Source of the DNA: Roseococcus sp. SDR
GTDB taxonomy: Bacteria; Pseudomonadota; Alphaproteobacteria; Acetobacterales; Acetobacteraceae
Assembly: GCF_019083995.1 (NCBI RefSeq)
Contig: NZ_JAHRCU010000015.1
Coordinates: forward strand, 1-64,000
DNA: 64,000 nt
Direction of reading: 5' to 3'
Position 1 is the stretch's first letter, and each line of letters begins with the position of its first letter. Below the pieces are notes generated by a model that was given only the letters and a program-made list of their open reading frames with translations, was not told where the DNA came from and searched no databases. The translations under genes were made by a program, and so were the position numbers. Shown one piece after another: positions 32,636-41,670 of this stretch.

Positions 32636-33468
32636 GCCAGCCGGACCACCCGGCGCAACCGCATGAGGTCGGCCCGCGTCAGCAGGCCCTGCGGCCGGAT
32701 CGCCATGACGAGGATGACGGCGGCGGCGAAGAGGACGTAGCGCCAGGCGGCTGCCCCGCGGAAGATCTCCGGCAGCAGGGTGAAGAAGGCAGCGCCGATG
32801 GCCGGCCCCCAGACCGTCTGCGTCCCGCCCAGCACCACCGAGAGCACGATGGTGACCGAGAGCAGCACGCTGAAATGCTGCCCCTCGATGAAGGAGAAAT
32901 GATGCCCGTAGAGCCCGCCTGCCAGACCCGCCAGCACGCCGCCGATGGTGAAGGCGGCAAGCTGCGTGAAGGGCACGTGCACGCCGAACAGCGCCGTCAC
33001 CGTCTCATCCTGCTCGATGGCGTGCAGGTTCATCCCCAACCGGCTCGCCCCCAGCCAGAGCGCCAGCAGGAAGACACCGGCCGCGCAGGCGGCGATGGGG
33101 GCCAAGCCCAGATGGCCGATCACGGGATAGCCGGCCGCACCCCCCACCACATCGAGATTGATCAGGATGCCCCGCACCACCTCATTGAAGGCGAGCGTGG
33201 CGAGCGCGAGATAGAGCCCACGCGTTCGCAGCACCGGCCCGCCGATGGCCATGGCGAGGCCGCCGGCGCAGACCGCGCCGGCCGCGATGGCCATGGGCAG
33301 GGACCAGTCGAACTCATTGCTCAGCACGGCGGAGGAATAGGCGCCGATCGCCATGAAGCCGGCCGTGCCGAGGTTCACCTGTCCCGCCGCGAGCGGCAGC
33401 CAGGCCGCATAGGCGGCGATGATGTTGATCGCCAGCAGCGTCAGGATGGCGGCGGTATAGCCGCTCAC
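32632..33468 (-). CDS. livM: Liv-type ABC transporter permease LivM
   Basis: A 278-residue permease with about eight spans. It starts at GTG 33468 through a GTGA overlap with livH. LGTAGFMAIGAYSSAVLS and the cytoplasmic coupling loop around DETVTALFGVHVP are LivM features. Readings from earlier starts would run into livH. Confidence 0.87.
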   Translation of the reverse strand: MSGYTAAILTLLAINIIAAYAAWLPLAAGQVNLGTAGFMAIGAYSSAVLSNEFDWSLPMAIAAGAVCAGGLAMAIGGPVLRTRGLYLALATLAFNEVVRGILINLDVVGGAAGYPVIGHLGLAPIAACAAGVFLLALWLGASRLGMNLHAIEQDETVTALFGVHVPFTQLAAFTIGGVLAGLAGGLYGHHFSFIEGQHFSVLLSVTIVLSVVLGGTQTVWGPAIGAAFFTLLPEIFRGAAAWRYVLFAAAVILVMAIRPQGLLTRADLMRLRRVVRLA

Positions 33469-34340
33469 AGTTTTTGCTGCCCAAGCGCGGGGTCCCCGAA
33501 GAGGCCGGTCGGCTTGATGATCAGGCTCAAGAGCAGGATGCCGAAGACCACCACATTCACATGATCGGCCGAGAGCGCGCCCACCGCGAAGATCTCGACG
33601 AGGCCGATGACGAGCCCGCCGATCACCGCACCCCAGATATTGCCCATGCCACCCAGCACCATCGCCGAAAGCCCCTTGAGCGCCACCTGATCGCCCATGT
33701 ATGGCGAGACCAGCTGGTAGGAGAGCGAGAAGAGCACACCCGCCAGCGCGCAGAACAGCCCAGCGAGCAGGAAGAGGCGCGGCGCCACGCGATCCACCTC
33801 CACGCCCAGCATGGTTGCCGTCTCGGCGTTCTCGGCAAGGCTGCGGATGCCACGGCCGAGCTTGGTCCGCTTCAACAGCGCCTGCAGGCCGAACACCAGG
33901 CTGATCGAGAGGATCAGGCCGAAGAGCTGCGGCAGGCCGATCACCACATCGCCGATGCGCCAATTGGCATCGCCGAAGGGCGAGGGAATGGCCCGCGCAT
34001 CGGAGCCCCAGCGCACCAGCACGAGGTTCTCGAACAGGATGAGGAAGCCGAGCGAGGAGACCAACGGAATCAAGGGCGGCCCGCCACGTTGCAATCGCCA
34101 GGTGAGCCGCTCCACCAGCAGCGAGGCGAGGGCCGCCACCGTCAGCGCCAACAGCACGGCAAGCGGCCAGGACAGGCCGGCCGCGACGCCGGCCCAGGTC
34201 AGGAAGCCGCCCAGCATGAAGAGCGCGGGGACGGAGAAGTTCAGAAAATTCAGACAGCCGAAGAAGAGCGTGAAGGAAACGGCGACGAGAACATAAATCC
34301 CACCCAGCATCAGCCCGTTGACGAGCTGCTGTGCGATCAT
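33465..34340 (-). CDS. livH: Liv-type ABC transporter permease LivH
   Basis: A 291-residue permease with about eight spans. GLMLGGIYVLVAVSFTLFFGCLNFLNFS at the N-terminus and the coupling loop IRSLAENAETATMLGVEVDRV are diagnostic of LivH. It begins by an ATGA overlap with the HpaB-type gene, tying import to that enzyme. Confidence 0.88.
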   Translation of the reverse strand: MIAQQLVNGLMLGGIYVLVAVSFTLFFGCLNFLNFSVPALFMLGGFLTWAGVAAGLSWPLAVLLALTVAALASLLVERLTWRLQRGGPPLIPLVSSLGFLILFENLVLVRWGSDARAIPSPFGDANWRIGDVVIGLPQLFGLILSISLVFGLQALLKRTKLGRGIRSLAENAETATMLGVEVDRVAPRLFLLAGLFCALAGVLFSLSYQLVSPYMGDQVALKGLSAMVLGGMGNIWGAVIGGLVIGLVEIFAVGALSADHVNVVVFGILLLSLIIKPTGLFGDPALGQQKL

Positions 34341-35818
34341 GCCGCGCGCCCGGCCGCGCTGCCATCCGGCATGCCGTAGCTGCCCAGCAATCCGTCCACC
34401 ATGCCGAGTGCGCGCTCCCAGTCATAGGTGCGCCAGGAATGACCGCGCGTCACGAATTGCGCGCCGGCGTAGAACATCTCGTATTGCAGATGCCGGCTGG
34501 CGAACTCGCTGCCCACCGCATCCCAGGCGAGCTTCATGAACTTCACCCGCTCATCCGGCGTCGCGACCGGCGACTGCTGAGTCGTGCGGATGATGCGCGC
34601 GACCTCCGGATTGCCGTAATCCGCCGCCGAGGAGGGCAGCATGATCAGCCCACCGCCCGCGAGGTCGCGGATGGTGGAGACGATCTGCGGATAGAGCTCC
34701 TGCGTCAGCACCTGGGCCGCGTACATCATATGCTTGTTGGGCACGAACCATTCGCCCTGCTGCGCGCCCGAGGCCTCCATCCCGTGCAGGATGGCCTCCA
34801 CGCCCGCCGCCTGGGCGGCGAGCTTGCCCAGCGCATCGCGCACGGGCGGCATGTTCACCGTGCCGATGGTCTCCGCGACGCGGCGGGCGATGCCGGTCAG
34901 GAAGCGCAGCTTCTCCGTCAGGCGGATCTGCGCCTGGTAGTTCTGCATCGTATGGCCCCAGGTGTCGTGGAACTGGGCCCGGCACATATCCGTGTCGCGA
35001 TGCACGAAGACGCGCTCCCACGGCACCTTCACATCCTGGAACCACACCACCGCGTCATTCTCGTCGTAGCGGGAGGAGAGCGGGTTGTCCCATTCGCTCA
35101 CCGCATGCGCCTCATAGGATTTGCGCGAGAGGACCTTGAGCCCCTTGGTGTTCATCGGCAGCGCGCAGGAGAAGGCAAGATCCTCTTCGCCCGGCTTCAG
35201 CGGCTGGAGATTCGCGACCAGCACCTCATTGGCCATGATGGAGGAGGTGCCGAGCATCTTGCCGCCGCGGATGGTGATGCCGCCCGCATCCTCATCGACG
35301 ATGCGGGCCGAGAGATCCGCCTCCGCCTGTTCGCCCCAGGCCTTGGAGCGATCGGCCTGCGGGTTGATGATGACGTAGGTCAGGAACCAATCCTGGCGCG
35401 TCGCCTCCGCCACGTAGTCACGCAAGGCGCGCGCTCGCGCGGGGCCGTGCTTCTCGAAAACCTCGATGCCCATGACCTGGCCGATCAGCGCGGAGGCCAC
35501 ATGGTCCGGGCTGCGGCCGATGAAGCCGCAGGACTGCGCCGACCAACTGGACAAGGCCTGCCGCCGCGCCACCAGTTCCTCGCGCGAGCGCGGCATCTGC
35601 CAGGCGCGGCTCACGCGCCGCCCGCCGCCGCAATCGAAGGTCATGCGCTCGATATTCTCGGGGCGCGCCTGATAGTCATAGAGCATGCCCGCCGATTGCA
35701 CGGCGCCACGGAACGCCGGATGGGTCGTCACATCGGCGACGAGCGCGCCATCGAGATAGACGCTGCGGCCATCGCGCAGGCTCGCGATGTGCTGGGCACC
35801 GGTCTTCACGTCAGCCAT
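34337..35818 (-). CDS. 4-hydroxyphenylacetate 3-monooxygenase-like (HpaB family) oxygenase
   Basis: A 493-residue FADH2-dependent monooxygenase of the HpaB/acyl-CoA-dehydrogenase fold, of normal family length. The start at 35818 begins MADVKTGAQH. VIINPQADRSK, ISARIVDEDAGGITIRG-like region, VPWERVFVHRD and DLAGGGLIMLPSSAADY match the family. Members hydroxylate phenols, pyrroles or hydroxypyridines. No HpaC flavin reductase gene lies in the window, so reduced FAD must come from elsewhere. It leads the eight-gene operon and is probably under the MarR regulator encoded just upstream. Confidence 0.82.
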   Translation of the reverse strand: MADVKTGAQHIASLRDGRSVYLDGALVADVTTHPAFRGAVQSAGMLYDYQARPENIERMTFDCGGGRRVSRAWQMPRSREELVARRQALSSWSAQSCGFIGRSPDHVASALIGQVMGIEVFEKHGPARARALRDYVAEATRQDWFLTYVIINPQADRSKAWGEQAEADLSARIVDEDAGGITIRGGKMLGTSSIMANEVLVANLQPLKPGEEDLAFSCALPMNTKGLKVLSRKSYEAHAVSEWDNPLSSRYDENDAVVWFQDVKVPWERVFVHRDTDMCRAQFHDTWGHTMQNYQAQIRLTEKLRFLTGIARRVAETIGTVNMPPVRDALGKLAAQAAGVEAILHGMEASGAQQGEWFVPNKHMMYAAQVLTQELYPQIVSTIRDLAGGGLIMLPSSAADYGNPEVARIIRTTQQSPVATPDERVKFMKLAWDAVGSEFASRHLQYEMFYAGAQFVTRGHSWRTYDWERALGMVDGLLGSYGMPDGSAAGRAA

Positions 35819-35839
35819 GCTGGGACACTCCCTCAAGGT

Positions 35840-36400
35840 TCATGCGGCACCGCGCTGGTCTTCGGTTGCCAGGGCGCGTTGCAATTCGAGCGCACGGTCG
35901 GCGGCGCCGTTCAGGTTCTCGACGAGGCGCAGCAACGTGCGGAATTCCGCGCGGCTGAGCGGGCCGAACTCGATGTCGTTGATCACCCGCTGCGTGGGCG
36001 CCAGCGCCGCGAGGCGCGCGCTGCCGGCGGCCGTGACCACCAGCTGCAGGCGGCGCCCATCCTGCGGATCGCGCCGCTTCTCCAGCAATCCGGCGGCTTC
36101 CAGCTTGTTCGTCTCGGCCGTGATGAAGGCGGCGCTCACCTTCATATGGGCCGCCACGTCACTCACCGAAACCGCGCCCTGCGTGCCCAGATGCAGCACG
36201 GAGATCAGGATGGAATAGGCGGGACCGGCGAGGCCGATGCGCGCGGCATGACCATCACGCAAGGCCTGGTGCCGCTGGGAGAGCGCCAGCAGCCCGTTCA
36301 CCAAGCGGCGGAACGCGGCATCCGAACCATCCTCCAGCAGCGCGGACCGGGAGGTGGTCAGCGGCGCGGGGCTCGGCACGGGGGCACGGCGTTTCGGCAT
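35840..36400 (-). CDS. MarR-family transcriptional regulator
   Basis: A 186-residue winged-helix regulator. ISVLHLGTQGAVSVSDVAAHMKVSAAFITAETNKLEAAGLL is the DNA-binding core and DPQDGRRLQLVVTAAG the wing. It lies 21 bp before the HpaB-type gene on the same strand and opposite a cupin gene across 124 bp that hold two candidate operators. MarR proteins of this kind usually sense aromatic acids or their CoA thioesters. Confidence 0.85.
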   Translation of the reverse strand: MPKRRAPVPSPAPLTTSRSALLEDGSDAAFRRLVNGLLALSQRHQALRDGHAARIGLAGPAYSILISVLHLGTQGAVSVSDVAAHMKVSAAFITAETNKLEAAGLLEKRRDPQDGRRLQLVVTAAGSARLAALAPTQRVINDIEFGPLSRAEFRTLLRLVENLNGAADRALELQRALATEDQRGAA

Positions 36401-36415
36401 GAACGGGAGCGTAGG

Positions 36416-36440
36416 TTAACTAGATTAAGCATTGCAACGC
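36416..36440. promoter_or_regulatory. Adjacent palindromes, candidate MarR operators
   Basis: TTAAC-TAG-ATTAA (36416-36428) is immediately followed by GCATTGCAACGC (36429-36440), which is symmetric at ten of twelve positions. They sit 16 bp before the MarR start codon and about 85 bp before the cupin start, so one regulator bound here could control both directions. Confidence 0.4.
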
Positions 36441-36524
36441 ATTTCTCTCCAAGCGAGACGCCATTCCTGCTGGACAGCAGAGCTGAGTTTCTTCAGCATT
36501 TTGTGATGACGCAGGGAGGCAGCC

Positions 36525-36905
36525 ATGACCATCAACAAGGCCCATCTCGAATTCCACACGCTGGATCTCTCGACCGGGTGGGAGACGCCGCCCGGCTATC
36601 CGCCCGGCATCCAGCAGAAGATCCTGGCCGGCGCTCTGGATGAGGCGGGCAAGCGCGGCTGCCGCACGCGCCTGCTGCGCTTCGCGCCCGGCGCCTTCAC
36701 CACCGCTCCCTTCGTGCACGACTATTGGGAAGAGGTGTTCCTGGTGAGCGGCGACCTCTTTGTCGGCAATGATGCCGAGGGCAAGGGTGGCGAGAAGTTC
36801 CTGCCGATGACCTACGCGTCCCGCCCGCCAGGCGCCTGGCACGGACCCTTCCGCAGCGAGGGTGGCTGCATCCTCTACGAGAGCCACACCTACGATCCGG
36901 CCTGA
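36525..36905 (+). CDS. Cupin-domain protein (ChrR-like)
   Basis: A 126-residue single-cupin protein. The metal-motif region VHDYWEEVFLVSGDLFV and the second strand motif around RPPGAWHGPF give His/Glu ligands. Such small cupins often act as accessory or detoxifying enzymes next to catabolic oxygenases. It is divergent from the MarR gene and ends before a strong terminator. Confidence 0.72.
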   Translation: MTINKAHLEFHTLDLSTGWETPPGYPPGIQQKILAGALDEAGKRGCRTRLLRFAPGAFTTAPFVHDYWEEVFLVSGDLFVGNDAEGKGGEKFLPMTYASRPPGAWHGPFRSEGGCILYESHTYDPA

Positions 36906-36943
36906 CCGGCGGGACCCGACCCCTCGCTTGGAGATGCACCGCC

Positions 36944-36964
36944 CGCCCCCCACCGAGGGGGGCG
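36944..36964. terminator. Bidirectional terminator between convergent genes
   Basis: CGCCCCCC and GGGGGGCG form an 8-bp stem with a five-base loop, followed on the plus strand by a short GCTTT. It lies between the ends of the cupin gene and the NDP-forming synthetase gene. Confidence 0.55.
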
Positions 36965-36970
36965 GCGCTT

Positions 36971-39040
36971 TCACCGCAGCACGGCCAGTCCGTCCGCGGC
37001 GCGGACGCCTTGCCCCTCCGGCAGCACGAGGAGCGGATTGATCTCAGCCTCGATGAGCCTCTCGCCCGCCGCGGCGACCATCGTGGCAAAGCCCAGGATC
37101 GCATCCACCAGCGCGGTCCGGTCTGCGGGCGGCGCACCGCGCCAGCCACGCAGCAGCCGCACGGCCTGAAGTTCCTCCAGCATCGCCTCGGCATCGGCGC
37201 GGGTGATGGGCAGGAGGCGCAGCGCCGTGTCCTGGAACAGCTCCACCGCCACGCCACCGGCGCCGACGAGGAGCACGGGGCCGAGTTGCGCATCGCGGTG
37301 GAAGCCCAGGATCATCTCGATGCCGCCTCGCACCCGCTCCTGCACCAGGAAACCCTCCGGCGCGGGCGCGCTTGCCGCTCGGAGCCGGTCCAGCATCGCG
37401 GCGCAGGCCGCCGGCACCTCCTCGGCCGTCAGTCCCACCCGCACGCCGCCCAGTTCGCTCTTGTGCGGGATGGCGCGCGAGAGGATCTTCAGCACCACTT
37501 CCCCGCCCAACGCGCGCGCCGCGGTGGCGGCCGAGGCGGCATCGGCCGCCACCGCCTCGCGCGTGACAGGCACGCCGAAGCGGGCGAAGAGCGACTTGCT
37601 CTCGGCCTCGTTCAGATTGCCCGGCGGCAAGCCGGCAAGCAGGCCGGGATCGACGCTCGGCGCCTCGGGCGCAGGCGGCACGGCACGGCGCTGCAACGCA
37701 CGCAGCATCGGGGCGCAGCTCTCCGGGGTGGCGAAGGCGGCGATGCCGCGGCTGTTCAGCAGCCGCACAAGATGCGGCGCGTGCGGGCTCACATAGGCCA
37801 GCACGGGCTTGTCGCTCCGCGCCTGGCACTCGACGATGGCGCGCGCCGCCAGCTCCGGCGCCGCCAGCGCCGAGGAGCCGATGACCACCACGAGCGCGTC
37901 ATAGGCGGGGCTGTCCAGCAACGCCCCGATGGCGCCGCGAAACAGGTCGGGCCGGAGCCCCGCCAGGGTCACATCCACCGGGTTGCGGCCGACCGTCGCC
38001 TGCTCCTCATCGAGCAAGGTCGCGAGCCGCGCGGTGGTGCCCGCATCGGGCGCGGGCACCTCGATGCCGGCCAGGCCGCAGTGATCGGCCAGCAGCGTGC
38101 CGGCCCCCCCGGTCGAAGTCAGGATGGCAACGCGCTGGCCGGCCATCCGCCGCCCCGTCACCAGGGCAGCGGGGATGTCCAGCAGGTCGGTGAAGCTCTC
38201 TGCGCGGATCACGCCGAGCTGACGGAACATCGCGTCATAGACGCGATCCGAACCAGCCATGGCGCCGGTATGCGAGCTCGCCGCCCGCGCCCCGGATTCC
38301 GAGCGGCCGACCTTGTACACGACGATCGGTTTGCCGAGTTCGGCGGCGCGGCGCGCGGCCCGCCGGAACGCCTCGGGCCGGCGCAACCCCTCCATATAGA
38401 CCGCGACGGCATCGGTGGCGGGGTCCTCGAGCAGCTCCGCGAGCAGGTCGCTGCTGTCGAGGTCCGCCTCGTTGCCGGTGGAAACCAGCTTGGCGAAGCC
38501 GATGCCGCGATCGGCCGCGCGGGAGAGCAGCGAACCCAGAATGCCGCCGCTTTGCGAGACGACGGAGATGCGGCCGGCCGGCAGATCGCCGACTTCGAGC
38601 GCGCCGGTGGCCGAGAGCATGATGCCATCGGTCAGGTTGACCAGGCCGATCGTGTTGGGGCCGAGCAGGCGCATCGGGCCCGCGGCCAGCTTCAGCGCCT
38701 CCTGCCGGCGTGCGCCTTCCTCGCTCGCCTCACCATAGCCGCTGGCCAGCACGATTGCGGCCTGGCAGCCTCGCTGAGCGAGATCGCGCACGGCGGCCTC
38801 GGCGCGCTCGGGGCCGAGCAGCACGATGGCGGCGTCCGGCGCGCCGGGCAGCGCGGCGACATCCGCGAAGCAGGGCAGGCCCGCGATGCTCTCGGCGCGC
38901 GGATTGACCGGCCAGATCGCGCCCGCGAAGCCGTGGCGCTGGAGGTAGCCGATGGGGCGGCCGGTCATCTTGGCGGGGTCGGCCGAGGCCCCGATGACGG
39001 CCACACTCCGCGGCCGCAGCAGCGCAGCGAGCGCGCTCAT
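36971..39040 (-). CDS. NDP-forming acyl-CoA synthetase (fused alpha and beta subunits)
   Basis: A 689-residue enzyme. The N-terminal CoA-binding domain starts RPRSVAVIGASADPAKMTG. A ligase domain carries the phosphohistidine motif SSHTGAMAG. The C-terminal ATP-grasp domain has ESKSLFARFGVPV, LKILSRAIPHKSELGGVRVG and LIEAEINPLLVL. Such enzymes make acyl-CoA from a free acid and ATP with release of ADP and phosphate, or run in reverse. It is coupled by ATGA to an enoyl-CoA hydratase gene upstream, pointing to activation and beta-oxidation-type breakdown of an organic acid. Confidence 0.87.
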   Translation of the reverse strand: MSALAALLRPRSVAVIGASADPAKMTGRPIGYLQRHGFAGAIWPVNPRAESIAGLPCFADVAALPGAPDAAIVLLGPERAEAAVRDLAQRGCQAAIVLASGYGEASEEGARRQEALKLAAGPMRLLGPNTIGLVNLTDGIMLSATGALEVGDLPAGRISVVSQSGGILGSLLSRAADRGIGFAKLVSTGNEADLDSSDLLAELLEDPATDAVAVYMEGLRRPEAFRRAARRAAELGKPIVVYKVGRSESGARAASSHTGAMAGSDRVYDAMFRQLGVIRAESFTDLLDIPAALVTGRRMAGQRVAILTSTGGAGTLLADHCGLAGIEVPAPDAGTTARLATLLDEEQATVGRNPVDVTLAGLRPDLFRGAIGALLDSPAYDALVVVIGSSALAAPELAARAIVECQARSDKPVLAYVSPHAPHLVRLLNSRGIAAFATPESCAPMLRALQRRAVPPAPEAPSVDPGLLAGLPPGNLNEAESKSLFARFGVPVTREAVAADAASAATAARALGGEVVLKILSRAIPHKSELGGVRVGLTAEEVPAACAAMLDRLRAASAPAPEGFLVQERVRGGIEMILGFHRDAQLGPVLLVGAGGVAVELFQDTALRLLPITRADAEAMLEELQAVRLLRGWRGAPPADRTALVDAILGFATMVAAAGERLIEAEINPLLVLPEGQGVRAADGLAVLR

Positions 39041-39828
39041 CGCGAGGTCTTCGCCAGGAAGGCGGCCACCGAGGCGCGATGCTCGCCCGAGGTGTAGCAG
39101 ATGGCCTGGGCCTTGGAGCCCTCGGCCAGCACATCCTCGAAGCTCATCTCGAACGAGCGGTCCATCACGGATTTCGCCAGCGAGAGCGCGACGGGCGAGC
39201 CGGCCGAAAGCTCCCGCGCCCAGGCCTCGCAGCCGCTCAGCAGCTCGGCATCTGGCAGCACGCGCTCGATCATGGAAAGGCCCAGCGCCTCCGCGGCGCC
39301 GACGCGGCGCCCGCTGAAGACCAGCTCCTTGGCACGGGCGAGGCCGACGCGGCGCGGCAGGAAATACATGCCTCCGCCATCCGGGATCAGGCCGCGCGTG
39401 ACGAAGCTCATGGTGAAGTGGGCACTCTCCGCCGCCACGACGAAATCGCAGCAGAGCGCGACGTCACAGCCGAGCCCGGCGGCGGCGCCATTCACGGCGG
39501 CGATGGTGGGCTTCGGAAAATTGTGCAGCAGGGCCACCGCGCGATGCGTGCGGGCCTGCCGGCGCCAGCCATTGAAGGCGATCTCCTCCTGCGGCGCGGA
39601 GAGGCGCTGCTGCATGCCGGCGACGTCACCGCCCGCGCAGAAGGCGCTTCCGGTGCCGGTGATGATGAGCGCACGCACGGCGGGGTCGGCCGCGGCGGCT
39701 TCCAGTGCCTCGATCATGAGCCCGCGGGTGGCGTCGTCGATCGCGTTCCGGCGTGCAGGGCGGTTGATCCTGAGCGTGGCGATGCCGTCGGTGCAAGTGA
39801 GGAGGATCGGGGATTCGTCAGTCATCAT
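39037..39828 (-). CDS. Enoyl-CoA hydratase/isomerase
   Basis: A 263-residue crotonase-fold enzyme. The oxyanion-hole residues lie in GTGSAFCAGGDVAGM and AAVNGAAAGLGCDVAL, and FVTRGLIPDGGGMYFLPR holds the usual catalytic Asp/Gly region. GAAGLG with Cys-Asp, instead of the two-Glu pattern, suggests an isomerase or dehydratase variant. The start at 39828 has GAAGGAG five bases upstream. It is the first gene of a two-gene operon with the NDP-forming synthetase and is divergent from a LysR gene. Confidence 0.85.
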   Translation of the reverse strand: MMTDESPILLTCTDGIATLRINRPARRNAIDDATRGLMIEALEAAAADPAVRALIITGTGSAFCAGGDVAGMQQRLSAPQEEIAFNGWRRQARTHRAVALLHNFPKPTIAAVNGAAAGLGCDVALCCDFVVAAESAHFTMSFVTRGLIPDGGGMYFLPRRVGLARAKELVFSGRRVGAAEALGLSMIERVLPDAELLSGCEAWARELSAGSPVALSLAKSVMDRSFEMSFEDVLAEGSKAQAICYTSGEHRASVAAFLAKTSR

Positions 39829-39937
39829 GCGGGCTCCTTCGGCCATGCGCGGCGCTGCGCCAGGGCTCGCATGATCGGGGAGGCGCCGAAAGCCGCAGAG
39901 TTTTTCGGCCTACCCCAAGCTGGTGTTATGCTGGCAC

Positions 39938-40822
39938 ATGACCGAGCGCGGACCCTCGCTGCAGAACATCTGGACCTTCCATCTCATCGCGGAGAGCGGG
40001 AGCATCGCGGCGGCGGCCGCCGCCTTGCGGGTCACGCCGCCCGCCGTCAGCCGGCGCCTGCGCGAACTGGAGCAGGCGCTGGGCTGCCCCCTGGTGCGCC
40101 GCGGGCCGAACGCGCTCAGCCTGACGGAACCGGGCCGGCGCTTCGCCGAGGCGCTGCGCGCGGGCTTCGCCCAGATCGAGGCCGCCAAGCGGGCCCTGCG
40201 GACCCAGCCGGCGCCTCTGCGCATCCGGGCCTATACCACCTGGGCACTGCGCTGGCTGATCCCGCGTCTTGCGGATTTCAAGCGAGCCCATCCCAGCATC
40301 GATGTGGAGGTGAGCACCTCCACCGCGCCCGTGGACCTGGCGCGCGACGACGTGGATGCCGCGGTCCGCACCGCGCCGCTGAAGACCCGGGCCTCGGCGA
40401 CGCTGCGGCCGCTCCAGCCCGTGACCATCGCGCCCTTCGCCGCGCCGGCCTTGGCGGCGTCGCTGCGAGGCGGGCTGGACCAGGTGCAAGGCGGCCGCCT
40501 TCTGGGCAGCAAGGCCCGTGCGCGCGACTGGGCGATCTGGCAGCGGCATGCGGGCCTCGCCGGCACGCCCGTCCCGCTGCTCTTCGAGAGCACGACGCTC
40601 GCCATCCAGGCCGCGCTCGAGGGGCTCGGCGTGGTGATCTGCTCGCCGGGCCTCGTGCGGGAGGAGGTGCGCGCGGGGCGCCTTGTCGCCCTCGCGGAGG
40701 CAGCGGCGATGACGGGCGACAGCTACTGGCTCGTGCTGCCGCAAGGCAGGATCAGCCCCTCGCTGCGGCTGTTCGCCGATTGGCTGGTCCAGGAGGCGGC
40801 CCGAGACGCCGGGACCACCTGA
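39938..40822 (+). CDS. LysR-family regulator (GcvA-like)
   Basis: A 294-residue regulator. The N-terminal HTH is LIAESGSIAAAAAALRVTPPAVSRRLRELEQALG; the effector domain follows from LRIRAYTTWALRWLIPRL. The start at 39938 (MTERGPSLQNIW) gives normal spacing to the HTH. It is divergent from the enoyl-CoA hydratase/synthetase pair across 109 bp and probably controls it. Confidence 0.83.
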   Translation: MTERGPSLQNIWTFHLIAESGSIAAAAAALRVTPPAVSRRLRELEQALGCPLVRRGPNALSLTEPGRRFAEALRAGFAQIEAAKRALRTQPAPLRIRAYTTWALRWLIPRLADFKRAHPSIDVEVSTSTAPVDLARDDVDAAVRTAPLKTRASATLRPLQPVTIAPFAAPALAASLRGGLDQVQGGRLLGSKARARDWAIWQRHAGLAGTPVPLLFESTTLAIQAALEGLGVVICSPGLVREEVRAGRLVALAEAAAMTGDSYWLVLPQGRISPSLRLFADWLVQEAARDAGTT

Positions 40823-40898
40823 CCCAAGCGGTGCCGGTGCGAGCATTCATGTTACCCTCACGGATCATGACCCGACCCAACCCCTGGAAGCCGCCCAC

Positions 40899-41663
40899 GT
40901 GAGCCGAACGCCAAGCCGCAAACCCGCGAAGCCGAAAGCGGCTGCCCCCCAGGCGCGGGCGGGCCTCGCGGATGGCAATGTGCGCGCCGTCGACCGCGCC
41001 ATCGCTCTGCTTGGCGCCTTTCGCGACGAGGATGGGCCGCTCGGCCTGGCCGAACTCTCGCGCCGCGTCGGCCTGAACATGACCACGGCGCTCCGCCTGC
41101 TGCAGACCCTCGAGGCGCAGGGCTTCGTCCAGCGCCTGCCCTCCGGCGGCTACCTGCTGGGCGCCACGCTGCTGCTGTTGGGGGAGCGGTTCCGTCGCTC
41201 GCTCCGGTTGGACAACCACGTGATCCCGGCGCTGGAGCGGCTGCGCGCGGAAACCGACGAGAGCGCCGTCTTCTTCGTGCGCGACGGCGACCAGCGGCGC
41301 TGCCTCTATCGGCTCGACTCCCCACAGCTCGTCCGCGCCTATGCCCCGGTGGGGGAGGTGTTTCCCCTGGGCCATGGCGCGCATGGGCGCGCGCTGATCG
41401 CGCTGGAGGATGGCGCGGGCCCGCCGGCCCTGCCCGTGGTGACGCGCGCCGAGCGCCACCCCGACCTCGCCGCCATCGCCGCGCCGGTGCTGGACGCCGC
41501 CGGCGGGGTGGCGGGCTCCATCGGCGTCTCGGTGCCGCTCTATCGCTTCACACCCGAGATGGAAGCGCTCTGCCGGCGGCTGACGATGCGCGAGGCACTC
41601 CAGGTGACGCGCGAACTGGGCGGCGACCCACGGCGGCTGGGGACCGACATGGCAGCGGATTGA
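40899..41663 (+). CDS. IclR-family transcriptional regulator
   Basis: A 254-residue regulator starting at GTG 40899. After a basic Pro/Ala-rich stretch, residues around 40-80 form the winged helix (LAELSRRVGLNMTTALRLLQTLEAQGFV). The effector domain has VGEVFPLGHGAHGRALIAL. A short frame MTRPNPWKPPT (40867-40902) ends across its start. It is convergent with the Bug-protein gene eight bases away and may control that operon. Confidence 0.82.
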   Translation: MSRTPSRKPAKPKAAAPQARAGLADGNVRAVDRAIALLGAFRDEDGPLGLAELSRRVGLNMTTALRLLQTLEAQGFVQRLPSGGYLLGATLLLLGERFRRSLRLDNHVIPALERLRAETDESAVFFVRDGDQRRCLYRLDSPQLVRAYAPVGEVFPLGHGAHGRALIALEDGAGPPALPVVTRAERHPDLAAIAAPVLDAAGGVAGSIGVSVPLYRFTPEMEALCRRLTMREALQVTRELGGDPRRLGTDMAAD

Positions 41664-41670
41664 GCCGCCC

